Origin: DAIMFL01 sp964372215
Lineage (GTDB): Bacteria; Pseudomonadota; Alphaproteobacteria; Dongiales; Dongiaceae
DNA length: 64,000 nucleotides
Reading direction: 5' to 3'
Assembly (NCBI GenBank): GCA_964372215.1
Contig: CAYJQC010000005.1
Span: 116,676-180,675, forward strand
Shown: piece after piece, positions 40,976-49,948 of the stretch
How the letters are laid out: the number at the start of each line of letters is the position of its first letter
Numbering within the stretch: the first letter of the stretch is position 1
Notes under the pieces: model-generated
What the model was told of the DNA's origin: nothing
The model's database searches: none
What the model saw: only the letters and a program-made list of their open reading frames with translations
Made by a program: the position numbers and the translations under genes

Positions 40976-43900
40976 TCATCCTGCGGCCAGCGCCCGTTCC
41001 AGCTCTGGCAGGCCGCGTTCGATTCTGCAGCGCGCCGCCTCCTCGGCAAGGCGCTGCAACTCGGCGCGATTTCTGGCGTCACGCTCGCCTCGGCCCCAGG
41101 CCGCCAGGGCGCGACCGCGCGCCGTGTAGAAGTCGCTCCAGGGCAGTGGCTCGGCCGCAGTGTACTCTGCCAGGGCCTGCGCTGAATGCAATGCCGCATC
41201 CCAGTCGTCGACGCCAAGGTGAATGTCGATCGCGCCGGCATGGAACCAGAAGTGGCAGTGGCTGACGGCGCCGCTCGCCAGCACCGCAGCCCCTTCTGCC
41301 AGTGCCTCGCGCCGGCGCGAGGGATCGCTGGTGGCCGCTGCGATTTCAACCAGGATGAGCGGTCCGGCATACTTCATTCCGACGTTGCGGCTGATGACAA
41401 GCGCCTCTTCGAGCAGCTCCAGCGCCTCGTCCTTCTGTCCAAGAGTCCGGCGTACCTGGGCGACGAAAGTCAAGTCCTCGGATTCGAAGCGGCGTGCTCC
41501 CAGGCTGCGGCTGAGCGCCAGGGCCCGCTCGATGTAGGGCAGTGCTTCGAGCGTTCGACCCATCTCGTGCATGATCATGAAGGTGATCTCGCTCGCCACC
41601 ATCTCGGCGCGCTGGTGGCCGACCTGTTCGGCGGCTCGCACAGCGTCGGTCGCTTCGGCCAGCGCTCCCTCGAGGTCCCCGGTGAACAGGCGGGTAAGGG
41701 CGGCCATGTTGCGGTTCGCCACCTCGATGCGTCCCAGGCCATGCTGTCGGCACAACGCGACGCAGCAATCGAAGTCCTCACGGGCGCTCAGCATCCGGCC
41801 GATGGCATAGTGGGAATCGCCAAGGCCCGAGAGGGCGCGCGCCTCGCCTTCGACCGACCCGGCGCGCCGCGCCAGGTCGAGAGACAGGGCATGCTGCGCG
41901 CGGCATTCGTCGAACCGGCCCGCAGGAAAGAAAATGCTGCCACGCAGATAGTGGATGCGTGCGCGATCGCCGAGCTCGCCGGCGATCGCTTCAGCCTGGT
42001 CGAGAGCGCGCAAGGCGTCGTCGTAGCGATCGACGACGCGCAGCCCGGCGGCAAGACCGATCCACGCCCGGCAGCGTTCGGCGTCGGAGCGGGCTTCGTC
42101 CGATGCAACGCCGAACGCATCGATCGAGTCCTGGGTGCGGCCCAGGTCGTGCAGCAGGTCGCCTCGCAGGCAGGTCAGGGCATGGTGGTCGGCGGTCACG
42201 TTCGCGATTGCCAGCCCGCGTTCGACCAGGGCCAGGGCGCGCTCGTAGTGGAAGACAGCGTAGCGCGCGCGCGCGGCGGCAAGATAGGCGGCCGGCGCGG
42301 CGGGATCCTCGGCGAGGTCGAGGTGCTGTGCGTGCAGCGTGGAGTCCCGACCGGCGAACCAAGCGGCGGCGCGGCCATGGAGTTCGCGCCGGCGCGGCTT
42401 CAGAAGCGACCCATAGATTCCCTCCCGGATCAGCGCGTGAGCGAACAGGAACTCACCTTCCTCCGGGCGGACCAGGTGATGGCGGATCAGCTGGTCGGTG
42501 ACATAGTTCGGATCGCGCAGGATGTGGCGCAGCGCGTCGAGGGCAAATTGCTGGCCGATGACGGCGGCACCCTGCAGCGCCAGCCGGTCGGCCGGCGGCA
42601 GTTGATCCATGCGGCCGAGAACCAGGCTCTGGATCGTCGCCGGGACGCTCGTCTGCTCGCTCGACTCGGCATGCCGCAGAAGTTGCTCGAGGAAAAGCGG
42701 GTTGCCCTCGGCGCGCTCGACGCAGGCGATTGCGATGCGATCGCCGGCGTCAAGGAAGCTTCCGGCCAGCACCAGCGCCTCGTCCATGGCGAGCGGGCCG
42801 AGATCGATGGTCGTGAGCGGACTGGTGCGGGTCGCGGCCCGCCAGGAGTCGTCCAGCGGATCGCCTTCAATGCGTGTCGTCATCAGCAGCGCGGCCGGGC
42901 CATCGCGTACGCCAAGCGTCAGGGCTGCCAGATGCGCGATCGTCACCGACTCGGCCCAATGGATGTCCTCGACGACGACAAGCACCGGCTGGCGTGCGGT
43001 GGCAACGCGCAGCAGCGCGGCCAGGGTTCGTTGCTTGCCGCGATTGCGTGTCGCGTTGTCCATGGCATCGTAGATCGCCCGCTGCTCGAGCGGCAGGGGC
43101 AGATCGAGAAGGTCGGAGAGAAAGAGCGTGGCGCTGCTGCCCTGCATGTCGGGGGTTGCGGCCTCCACGGCGGTCCTGCGGGCCGCCTCGTCGCTGGTCG
43201 CGGTCAAGCCGAGCAGGTTGTGCGCCAGCGATCGGGCGGCGTCGCGCCCGATCGCAGTGCCGAAGTCGAACACGCGCACCAGATGGATCGCGAAGCCCAG
43301 GGACCGTGCCTTGCGTATGACTTCTTCGACCAGGCGGCTCTTGCCGATTCCGGCCTCGCCGCGCAGCAGAAGGGCCCTTCCGCGACCGGTCTCGACACAA
43401 ACCTCGAGGATGCCTGTCATTTGGCGCAGCTCGCCGATCCGACCCACGAACGGCACCGCCGCGGCATTCCCGGCGTCGCCGCGAATGCCGGTGAGCAGCC
43501 AGACCTCGAGCGGGCGATCCAAGCCGCGTGGCGTCACCTCGCCGAACAGCGCGAACTCGCCGGATTGAGCGACGGCACGGCGCACCTCATCGGCAATCAG
43601 GGTCTGGCCGGGTTGCGCCAGTTCGACGAGACGGGCGGCCAGATTGACGGCGTCGCCGAGCACCGTATACGCACTGTGCCGGTCGCTGCCGAGGCCGGCG
43701 GCGACGACTTCGCCGCTGGCGATGCCGACATGTACAGCGAGTTGTCGCCCGAGCTCCGATCCGAGCGCGGCCACCGCGTCGTGGATCTCGACAGCGGCGC
43801 GCGCCGCGCGACACGGATCGTCGGCATGGGCGACCGGCGCACCGAACACCGCCATCACGGCATCGCCAACATGCTTGTCGACATGGCCGCCGAAGCTGGC

Positions 43901-44224
43901 GATCACCCGGTCGACAGCCGCGAAAAAACGCGCCATCACCGCGTGCAGATCCTCGGCGTCGAGGCCGCGCGACAGGCGGGTGAACCCGACCAAGTCCGCG
44001 AACAGGACAGTGACCTGGCGCCGCTCACCGGTCGACTCGGCGCGGTCGGGCGTGCGCGGGGGCGGCTGGATTTCTTCAAGCTTCGCCCCGCAACTGCCGC
44101 AAAAGCGGGCATCGTTCTCGTTGTCGGCATTGCAGGCCGGGCAGGCCTTGGGCAGCGCGGCGCCGCAACCGCCGCAGAAACGGCGGCCGGCACGGTTCTC
44201 GGCATTGCAGTTCGGGCAGTGCAT
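40976..44224 (-). CDS. Class III adenylate cyclase with double zinc ribbon, AAA ATPase and TPR domains
   Basis: 1082 residues. Two zinc ribbons start the protein (C3, C6, C17, C20 and C28, C31, C42, C45). A class III cyclase domain spans about 68-225: metal aspartates D77 and D121, adenine-side K117, T187 in the position usually Asp, and transition-state N194 and R198. That set suggests an active class IIIb-type cyclase. An AAA ATPase follows with Walker A LLLRGEAGIGKSRLV and Walker B VLVVVEDIHWAES, then helical TPR-like repeats from about 640 to the end. No signal or membrane segment, so cytoplasmic. Regulatory ligand unknown. It lies upstream of hemB on the same strand, 98 nt away. Confidence 0.9.
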   Translation of the reverse strand: MHCPNCNAENRAGRRFCGGCGAALPKACPACNADNENDARFCGSCGAKLEEIQPPPRTPDRAESTGERRQVTVLFADLVGFTRLSRGLDAEDLHAVMARFFAAVDRVIASFGGHVDKHVGDAVMAVFGAPVAHADDPCRAARAAVEIHDAVAALGSELGRQLAVHVGIASGEVVAAGLGSDRHSAYTVLGDAVNLAARLVELAQPGQTLIADEVRRAVAQSGEFALFGEVTPRGLDRPLEVWLLTGIRGDAGNAAAVPFVGRIGELRQMTGILEVCVETGRGRALLLRGEAGIGKSRLVEEVIRKARSLGFAIHLVRVFDFGTAIGRDAARSLAHNLLGLTATSDEAARRTAVEAATPDMQGSSATLFLSDLLDLPLPLEQRAIYDAMDNATRNRGKQRTLAALLRVATARQPVLVVVEDIHWAESVTIAHLAALTLGVRDGPAALLMTTRIEGDPLDDSWRAATRTSPLTTIDLGPLAMDEALVLAGSFLDAGDRIAIACVERAEGNPLFLEQLLRHAESSEQTSVPATIQSLVLGRMDQLPPADRLALQGAAVIGQQFALDALRHILRDPNYVTDQLIRHHLVRPEEGEFLFAHALIREGIYGSLLKPRRRELHGRAAAWFAGRDSTLHAQHLDLAEDPAAPAAYLAAARARYAVFHYERALALVERGLAIANVTADHHALTCLRGDLLHDLGRTQDSIDAFGVASDEARSDAERCRAWIGLAAGLRVVDRYDDALRALDQAEAIAGELGDRARIHYLRGSIFFPAGRFDECRAQHALSLDLARRAGSVEGEARALSGLGDSHYAIGRMLSAREDFDCCVALCRQHGLGRIEVANRNMAALTRLFTGDLEGALAEATDAVRAAEQVGHQRAEMVASEITFMIMHEMGRTLEALPYIERALALSRSLGARRFESEDLTFVAQVRRTLGQKDEALELLEEALVISRNVGMKYAGPLILVEIAAATSDPSRRREALAEGAAVLASGAVSHCHFWFHAGAIDIHLGVDDWDAALHSAQALAEYTAAEPLPWSDFYTARGRALAAWGRGERDARNRAELQRLAEEAARCRIERGLPELERALAAG

Positions 44225-44298
44225 GGCACCAACTCGGATCGGCGGAGGCCATCCGTAGTCGGGATGCTAGGCCCTATCGGGCACCGTCCTCAATGGGC

Positions 44299-45390
44299 TC
44301 AGCCGGCGAAGCGGACGGCGGCGATCGGCGGCAGGTGGCCGGACAGGGTCCGCCAGCTCTCGCCGGCATTCTCCGAAATCCACAGCGATCCGGTGGTCGA
44401 GCCCATCGCCAAGGTCTCGCCACTCTCGTCCACCGCCAGGCCATGGCGATAGACGAGATCGTAGGCATCGCGCTGCGGCAGGCCGTCGGTCAGCGCTTCG
44501 AAGCTGCGGCCGCCGTCGCGGGTGCGCGCCACGACCAGCCGGCCGTCGACCGGCACGCGGCAGGAATCCTTGACCGCCGGCACGAACCAGGCGCGGTCGG
44601 GATCGCGCGGATGGACCGCCACGGCGAAGCCGAACTTGGACGGCCGGATCGCCGTTACCTCCTGCCAGGTCCTGGCCTCGTCGCCGGAACGGAACACCCC
44701 GTTGTGGTGCTGCACCCACATCACCTCCGGCGCCGCCGGACAGCGTACCAGGCGGTGCGGGTCCTGGATGCTGGGGTCGTCGCGCCGCTCCGGCGGCATG
44801 TATTCCGCATGCATCCCCTCGGTACGGCTGCGCCAGCTCATGCCGCTGTCCTGGCTTTCCCATACCCCGCCGCAGGAGACCGCGACGGTCATCCGGCGCG
44901 GGTCGCGCGGATGGAGGCAGATCGAATGGATGCCGGGGTTGTCATAGCCGCCGCCGAACCAGTTGGCCCGCGACGGCTCGTTCCACAGCGAGCCGATCAG
45001 GCGCCAGGAGTCGCCGGCATCGCTCGACTGGAACAGCCCACCCGGAATCGTGCCGGCCCACAGCGTGCCCGGCTGGTCGTGCCCGCCGGACTCGAGCGAC
45101 CAGATCAGCGAGGTGCTCGGCGCGGTCTCGGCGCCCGGCATCGCCGGATAGGCCGGGGCCGCGCATTCCTGCCAGGTTGCGCCGCCGTCGGCCGAGCGGT
45201 GCAGCTTGACCCCGAAATGGCCGAGATTGAGGGCGGCGTAGAGCTGGCCGTCGCGCGCGTCGGGCAGCACCGCGGAGACCGGGTCGCCGAGGAACGACAC
45301 GGTCTCGACCCGCCACGCGCCGTCGTCGCGCAGCATCTGGAACAGGCCCTTGCGGGTGGCGACGAGAAGGCGGCGGTCCATGGTGCTCAT
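44299..45390 (-). CDS. BNR/sialidase-like beta-propeller protein
   Basis: 363 residues with repeated Asp-box-like units: RSADGGATWQEC, QSSDAGDSWRLIG, ESQDSGMSWRSR, RSGDEARTWQEV, RTRDGGRSFEAL and SENAGESWRTL. These are six evenly spaced S/T-x-D-x-G-x-x-W type boxes, as expected for a propeller. There is no signal peptide and no recognisable sialidase Arg triad, so enzymatic sialidase activity should not be assumed. Its ATG overlaps the stop of the MoaD-like gene, so the two are translationally coupled. Confidence 0.85.
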   Translation of the reverse strand: MSTMDRRLLVATRKGLFQMLRDDGAWRVETVSFLGDPVSAVLPDARDGQLYAALNLGHFGVKLHRSADGGATWQECAAPAYPAMPGAETAPSTSLIWSLESGGHDQPGTLWAGTIPGGLFQSSDAGDSWRLIGSLWNEPSRANWFGGGYDNPGIHSICLHPRDPRRMTVAVSCGGVWESQDSGMSWRSRTEGMHAEYMPPERRDDPSIQDPHRLVRCPAAPEVMWVQHHNGVFRSGDEARTWQEVTAIRPSKFGFAVAVHPRDPDRAWFVPAVKDSCRVPVDGRLVVARTRDGGRSFEALTDGLPQRDAYDLVYRHGLAVDESGETLAMGSTTGSLWISENAGESWRTLSGHLPPIAAVRFAG

Positions 45391-45656
45391 CCCCCCGAAA
45401 GCGCCTGGAAGACGAAGACCTCGTCGGTGCCGCTGACGGCATCGCTGAGCTTCAGGCGGTCGTCCACCGGCCGCTGGTTCACGTAGATCGCGACATGCTT
45501 CCTGAGCCGGCCCTGGTCGTCGAGGACATAGGAGCGCAGCCGCGGATTGCCGGCGAATACGTGGTCGAGCGCAGCCGCCACGGTCGCGCCGGGCACCTCG
45601 ACCGGCGGACAGGCGAGATGGCGCTCGAGGTTGCGGGTGAAGGAGATGCGTGGCAT
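45387..45656 (-). CDS. MoaD/ThiS-family ubiquitin-like protein
   Basis: 89 residues. Beta-grasp pattern: MPRISFTRNLERHL, VPGATVAAALDHVF, the middle HVAIYVNQRPV, and the C-terminal VFVFQALSGG ending in di-glycine. A terminal GG is required for adenylation and thiocarboxylation in sulfur carriers, and it is intact. No moaE, thiG or activating-enzyme gene is nearby. Instead the beta-propeller gene overlaps its stop (ATGA). Function is therefore not assigned to molybdopterin or thiamine synthesis. Confidence 0.85.
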   Translation of the reverse strand: MPRISFTRNLERHLACPPVEVPGATVAAALDHVFAGNPRLRSYVLDDQGRLRKHVAIYVNQRPVDDRLKLSDAVSGTDEVFVFQALSGG

Positions 45657-45802
45657 CGGCGGTTTTCCCCGGGGAGCCGAGCATGCCCCGTGCCGCCGGC
45701 GCGCGCCAGTCACTTCGCGGCGAGCGGCCGCCAGCCCTTCGCGGCAGGCCGCGGCGTTGGTGCGACTCGGGGCCCGCTGGCATAAGGAGCGGCCGGCCGG
45801 CG

Positions 45803-46867
45803 ATGGCGCCGGGTCGGGATGAAGGACACCGCCCGGTGATTTCGGTGCGCGATCTGACCAAGCACTACCAGGTGCACGAGAAGGACCCCGGATTCCTGGG
45901 CAGCGTCCGCTCGCTGCTGCACCGCAAGCACCGCACGGTGGTCGCCGTCGACCGCGTGTCGTTCGAGATCGCGCGCGGCGAGATGGTCGGGTTCCTCGGG
46001 CCCAACGGCGCCGGCAAGACCACCACTCTCAAGATGCTCTCGGGCCTGCTGCATCCGACCTCGGGCGAGGTCCGGGTGGCCGGCTTCGTGCCCCATCGCC
46101 GGCAGCGCGATTTCCTGTGCATCGTGACCCTGGTCATGGGCCAGAAGCAGCAGCTTGCCTGGGACCTGCCGGCGGGCGACTCGTTCCTGGTCAACAAGGC
46201 GATCTACGACGTCTCCGACGCCGACTACCGCCAGCGCCTGGGCGAGCTGACCGAGCTGCTGGAGCTTGCCGAGGTGCTGCGCAAGCCGGTGCGCAAGCTG
46301 TCGCTGGGCGAACGCATGAAATGCGAGATCGCGGCGGCGCTGATGCACCGGCCGGAGGTGCTGTTCCTCGACGAGCCGACCATCGGCCTCGACGTCAACA
46401 TGCAGCAGAGCGTGCGCGGCTTCATCGCGGAGTACAACCGCCTGCACGGCGCCACGGTGCTGCTGACCTCGCACTACATGAGCGACGTCACCGCCCTGGC
46501 GAAACGGGTGCTGGTGATCGACGGCGGCCGGCTGATGTTCGACGGCGACCTGCGGGGGCTGGTCGAGGAGGCGGCGCCGTGGAAGCTGCTCAAGCTGCAG
46601 CTCGTCACCGACATCGGGCGCGCGAGCCTGGAACGCTTCGGCACGATCGAGCTGTGCGACGGCCGCAAGGCGGTGCTGCGGGTCGCCCGCCGCTCGGTCA
46701 CCGAGATCGCCGGCGCGATCCTCGACCAGCTGCCGGTCGAAGACATCGCCATCGAGGACATCCCAATCGAGGAAGTGATCGGCGAGGTGTTCAGGCCGGG
46801 CCGCAGCCGGCGCGGCAATGGCGTCCCGGCGGCCGGCGAGACGGAGGCGGCATGCGGCACGCCTTGA
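45803..46867 (+). CDS. ABC transporter ATP-binding protein (exporter, paired with DUF990 permeases)
   Basis: 354 residues. Walker A GFLGPNGAGKTTTLK, Q-loop VMGQKQQLAWDL, signature LSLGERMKCEIAAAL, Walker B VLFLDEPTIGLD and switch TSHYM are all present. An insertion GFLGSVRSLLHRKHRT lies before the nucleotide domain's first strand. After the core come about 100 residues ending in a Pro/Gly/Arg tail. ATG 45803 has AAGGAG upstream; a GTG at 45836 is possible. It overlaps the first permease by 16 nt. Confidence 0.9.
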   Translation: MAPGRDEGHRPVISVRDLTKHYQVHEKDPGFLGSVRSLLHRKHRTVVAVDRVSFEIARGEMVGFLGPNGAGKTTTLKMLSGLLHPTSGEVRVAGFVPHRRQRDFLCIVTLVMGQKQQLAWDLPAGDSFLVNKAIYDVSDADYRQRLGELTELLELAEVLRKPVRKLSLGERMKCEIAAALMHRPEVLFLDEPTIGLDVNMQQSVRGFIAEYNRLHGATVLLTSHYMSDVTALAKRVLVIDGGRLMFDGDLRGLVEEAAPWKLLKLQLVTDIGRASLERFGTIELCDGRKAVLRVARRSVTEIAGAILDQLPVEDIAIEDIPIEEVIGEVFRPGRSRRGNGVPAAGETEAACGTP

Positions 46868-47646
46868 GCGCGGTGTGGGTCTCGTTCTCCACCAACTACG
46901 GCATCTACACCCAGTACCGGGCCGAGTTCCTGCTGTACATGATGGCTGGGATCACGCCCCTGGTCATGATGTTCGTCTGGATGTCCCTGGCCGAGGCCGG
47001 CGCCACCGGCGGCGCCGACGCGACCTGGTTCGCCGCCTATTTCCTGGTCGTCTATGGCGTGCGCCAGTTCAACGCGGTGTGGGTGATCCGCGAGCTCGAC
47101 GAGCTGGTGCGCCTGGGCCGGCTGTCGAGCTACCTCATGCATCCCGTGAACCCGTACTGGCGGCTGCTGGGCTGGCACCTGGCCGACGTCGCGATCCGGG
47201 CGCCGGTGGTCTTCGTCTTCGTGCCAGCGGCGCTGTGGCTGTCCGGCGGCTATCACGAATTGTCACCCGCACATGCTCCGGTCTTCATCGTCGCCGTGCT
47301 CGGCGGCATGACGGTGCATTTCCACCTGCAATACCTGTTCGGCCTGACCGCGTTCTGGACCGACCAGTCCCTGGCCTTCGAGGAATTCTACCTCACGCTG
47401 TTCTATCTGCTCGGCGGGCTGGTGGTGCCGCTGCAGATGTTTCCCGATGGGCTGCGTGACGTCGTCAACATGCTGCCCTGGCCCTACATCTTCGGCTTCC
47501 CGACCGAGCTGATGCTGGGGGTTCGCGCCGGCGCCGGCGTGTTGCGCGGCCTGCTGATCCAGGCCGGCTGGATCGCCGTGCTGGCGGTCGCCGGGCAGAT
47601 CGCCTGGCGCCTCGGGCTGCGGCGCTACGCGGCGGCCGGCGCGTGA
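46852..47646 (+). CDS. ABC-2-like permease (DUF990/PF06182 type), subunit 1
   Basis: 264 residues with six hydrophobic segments. The family pattern is seen in WVSFSTNYGIYTQYRAEFLL at the start, GRLSSYLMHPVNPYWRLLGW in the cytoplasmic loop, and VVPLQMFPDGLRDVVNMLPW. ATG 46852 overlaps the ATPase gene; GGAGGC precedes it. Its stop overlaps the next permease start (GTGA). Probably an export permease; substrate unknown. Confidence 0.87.
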   Translation: MRHALSAVWVSFSTNYGIYTQYRAEFLLYMMAGITPLVMMFVWMSLAEAGATGGADATWFAAYFLVVYGVRQFNAVWVIRELDELVRLGRLSSYLMHPVNPYWRLLGWHLADVAIRAPVVFVFVPAALWLSGGYHELSPAHAPVFIVAVLGGMTVHFHLQYLFGLTAFWTDQSLAFEEFYLTLFYLLGGLVVPLQMFPDGLRDVVNMLPWPYIFGFPTELMLGVRAGAGVLRGLLIQAGWIAVLAVAGQIAWRLGLRRYAAAGA

Positions 47647-48428
47647 TCCGCTACCTGCGCATCCTGCGGGTCTGCCTCGCCAACTCGGTGCAGCTCGATC
47701 TCGAGTACCGCGCCAGCTTCCTGGTCAACACCGTGAACAGCCTGCTCGGGATCGGCGCCGGGCTCGCCATCATCTATGCCTTGTTCCAGCGCGGCTCGGC
47801 GCTCGGTGGCTGGTCGTTCAGCGAGGTGGTGACGCTGTTCGGCGCGTTCTCGATCGCCGACGCGATGGTCGACATCGTGCTCCGGCCGAGCCTGGGCCGG
47901 GTGCCGGAACTGGTCCAGCGCGGCAGCATGGACTACATGCTGCTGAAACCGGTCAACCTGCAGTTCCTGGTGTCGCTGCGCAGCTGGAACATGTGGAGCC
48001 TGCCGAACCTGCTGTTCGGGATCGCCATCACGCTGTACGGCATGTCGGCGAGCGGGGCGCTCGGCCTTGGCAACCTGCTGCTGTTCGCGCTGATGATGAG
48101 CTCCGGGCTGGTGGTCATCTATGCGCTGTGGGCCAGCCTGGCGATCACCGCCTTCTGGTTCGTCCGGGTCGGCAACGCCCATCTGATCCTGTTCGCGCTG
48201 CTCGGCGCCGGGCGCTTCCCGATCACCGCCTATCCGGCGTGGCTGCGCCTGATCTTCACCTTCGTGGTGCCGGTGGCGTTCGTCACCACGGTGCCCGCCG
48301 CCGCCGCAGTCGGGCGGCTCGACTGGATGACGGCCGCCGCCAGCCTGGTCGCGGCGGGGATCTCCCTGGGTGTCTCCGCCGTCATCTGGCGCCTGGCGGC
48401 GCGCAGCTATACCAGCGCCAGCAGCTGA
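47643..48428 (+). CDS. ABC-2-like permease (DUF990/PF06182 type), subunit 2
   Basis: 261 residues, the paralogous partner of the preceding permease. VQLDLEYRASFLVNTVNSLL opens the protein, LVQRGSMDYMLLKPVNLQFL is the equivalent conserved loop, and RFPITAYPAWLRLIFTFVVP is near the end. GTG start overlaps the upstream stop. Six hydrophobic segments are visible. The pair with one ATPase forms a complete heteromeric exporter. Confidence 0.87.
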   Translation: MIRYLRILRVCLANSVQLDLEYRASFLVNTVNSLLGIGAGLAIIYALFQRGSALGGWSFSEVVTLFGAFSIADAMVDIVLRPSLGRVPELVQRGSMDYMLLKPVNLQFLVSLRSWNMWSLPNLLFGIAITLYGMSASGALGLGNLLLFALMMSSGLVVIYALWASLAITAFWFVRVGNAHLILFALLGAGRFPITAYPAWLRLIFTFVVPVAFVTTVPAAAAVGRLDWMTAAASLVAAGISLGVSAVIWRLAARSYTSASS

Positions 48429-48440
48429 GTGCCGGCACGA

Positions 48441-48579
48441 CCCTCACCCCAACCCACTCCCGCAATCGCGGGAGAGCGGGCTCATCGAGTCCGTATCGCA
48501 GAACGGCGCTCAGATTCCCTCTCCCGCGCCGGCGGGAGAGGGAGGGGCCCGCTGCGTCAGCAGAGCGGGAGGGTGAGGG
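48441..48579. repeat. Intergenic palindromic repeat element
   Basis: The outer arms are CCCTCACCC (48441-48449) and GGGTGAGGG (48571-48579), with CTCCCGC and GCGGGAG next inside. Inner hairpins are CTCCCGC-AAT-GCGGGAG near 48457-48473 and CCCTCTCCCGC-GCC-GGCGGGAGAGGG near 48518-48542. It sits between convergent genes and shares its outer arm and CTCTCCC core with the damaged element at 11336-11515. It may also terminate transcription from both sides. Confidence 0.65.
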
Positions 48580-48585
48580 CAGGCG

Positions 48586-49908
48586 CTATTCCGCCGCCGC
48601 CAGCTTGCCGCTGCCGGTCGCGGCGGCCAGCGCCTGGTCGAGATCGGCCAGGATGTCCTCGATATGCTCGAGGCCGACCGACAGGCGGACGTAGTTGTCG
48701 GAGACGCCGCTCGCCAGCTGGTCTTCGGGCGAGAGCTGGGAATGGGTGGTGGTCGCCGGATGGATCGCCAGGCTGCGCGCGTCGCCGAGATTGGCGACGT
48801 GATAAAACAGCTCGAGCGCGTCGATGAACTTCCGCCCGGTCTCCTTGCCGCCCTTGAGCTCGAAGCCGACCAGCCCGCTGAAGCCGCCCTTCAGGTATGT
48901 CTGGGCGCGGCGCTTCTGCTCGCCGGCCTGCTTGCTCGGATGGAACACCTTGGTGATCGCCGGCTGCTTTTCCAGCCAGTCGGCGACCGTCTGGGCATTC
49001 TCGCTGTGGCGCGCGATGCGGAGCGGCAGGGTCTCCAGCCCCTGGATGAACTGGAAGGCGTTGAACGGCGACAGGGCGGCGCCGAGGTCGCGAAGCAAGG
49101 TCACGCGCGCCTTGATGATGTAGGCGATGGGGCCAAGCGGCTTTACCGCCTGGGTCCATACGGCCCCGTGATAGCTGGGATCGGGCTGGTTGAGGCCGGG
49201 GAAGCGGTCGGCATGGCGTTCCCAGTCGAAATTGCCGCCGTCGACGATCATGCCGCCGATCGAGGTGCCGTGGCCGCCGATGTACTTGGTGAGGGAGTAG
49301 ACGACGATTGCCGCGCCGTGCTCGAACGGCTTGCACAGGATGGGCGCCGCGGTGTTGTCGACGATCAGCGGCACGCCGAAGCCGCGGCCGATGTCCGCGA
49401 CCTCCTTGATCGGAAAGACGGTGAGCTTCGGATTCGGCAGGGTTTCGGCATAGTACGCGCGGGTCTTGCCGTCGGTGGCGCGGGCGAAGTTTTCAGGATC
49501 CGTCGGATCGACGAAGCGCACCTCGATGCCCTGGTCCTTCAGCGTGTTGGCGAACAGATTCCAGGTGCCGCCGTAGAGGTCGGTCGAACTGACCACGTTG
49601 TCGCCTGCCTTGGCGATGTTCTGGATGGCGAAGGCCGAGGCCGCCTGGCCCGAGGAGACGGCGAGGGCGCCGACGCCGCCCTCGATCGCCGTCACCCGCT
49701 GCTCCAGCACGTCCGTCGTCGGGTTCATGATGCGGGTGTAGATGTTGCCGAGTTCCTTGAGCGCGAACAGGTTGCCGGCATGCTCGGTGTCGCGGAACTG
49801 GTAAGAGGTGGTCTGGTAGATCGGCACCGCGACGGCGCCGGTGGTGCTGTCGCTGCGGAATCCGGCATGCAGGGCCAGGGTCTCCGGATGCTTGCTCTTG
49901 ATGGTCAT
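48586..49908 (-). CDS. metY: O-acetylhomoserine sulfhydrylase
   Basis: PLP enzyme that joins O-acetylhomoserine and sulfide to give homocysteine for methionine synthesis. 440 residues: ETLALHAGFRSDSTTGAVAV, VPIYQTTSYQFRDTEHA, the NIYTRIMNPTTDVLEQR motif, the PLP lysine in VVYSLTKYIGGHGTSIGG, and the C-terminal LSVGLEHIEDILADLDQAL. The long insert between them, about 60 residues beyond the gamma-lyase type, is what distinguishes MetY. It lies 40 nt after OsmC, downstream of two SAM-II aptamers. ATG 49908. Confidence 0.94.
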   Translation of the reverse strand: MTIKSKHPETLALHAGFRSDSTTGAVAVPIYQTTSYQFRDTEHAGNLFALKELGNIYTRIMNPTTDVLEQRVTAIEGGVGALAVSSGQAASAFAIQNIAKAGDNVVSSTDLYGGTWNLFANTLKDQGIEVRFVDPTDPENFARATDGKTRAYYAETLPNPKLTVFPIKEVADIGRGFGVPLIVDNTAAPILCKPFEHGAAIVVYSLTKYIGGHGTSIGGMIVDGGNFDWERHADRFPGLNQPDPSYHGAVWTQAVKPLGPIAYIIKARVTLLRDLGAALSPFNAFQFIQGLETLPLRIARHSENAQTVADWLEKQPAITKVFHPSKQAGEQKRRAQTYLKGGFSGLVGFELKGGKETGRKFIDALELFYHVANLGDARSLAIHPATTTHSQLSPEDQLASGVSDNYVRLSVGLEHIEDILADLDQALAAATGSGKLAAAE

Positions 49909-49948
49909 GATGTCTCGCTCCGTTGTTCGATGAGTTGCGTAGGCGGCC

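Noticed and set aside
44299..45390. Calling the BNR protein a sialidase
   Set aside because: Asp boxes are structural; no signal peptide or catalytic arginine triad was recognised.
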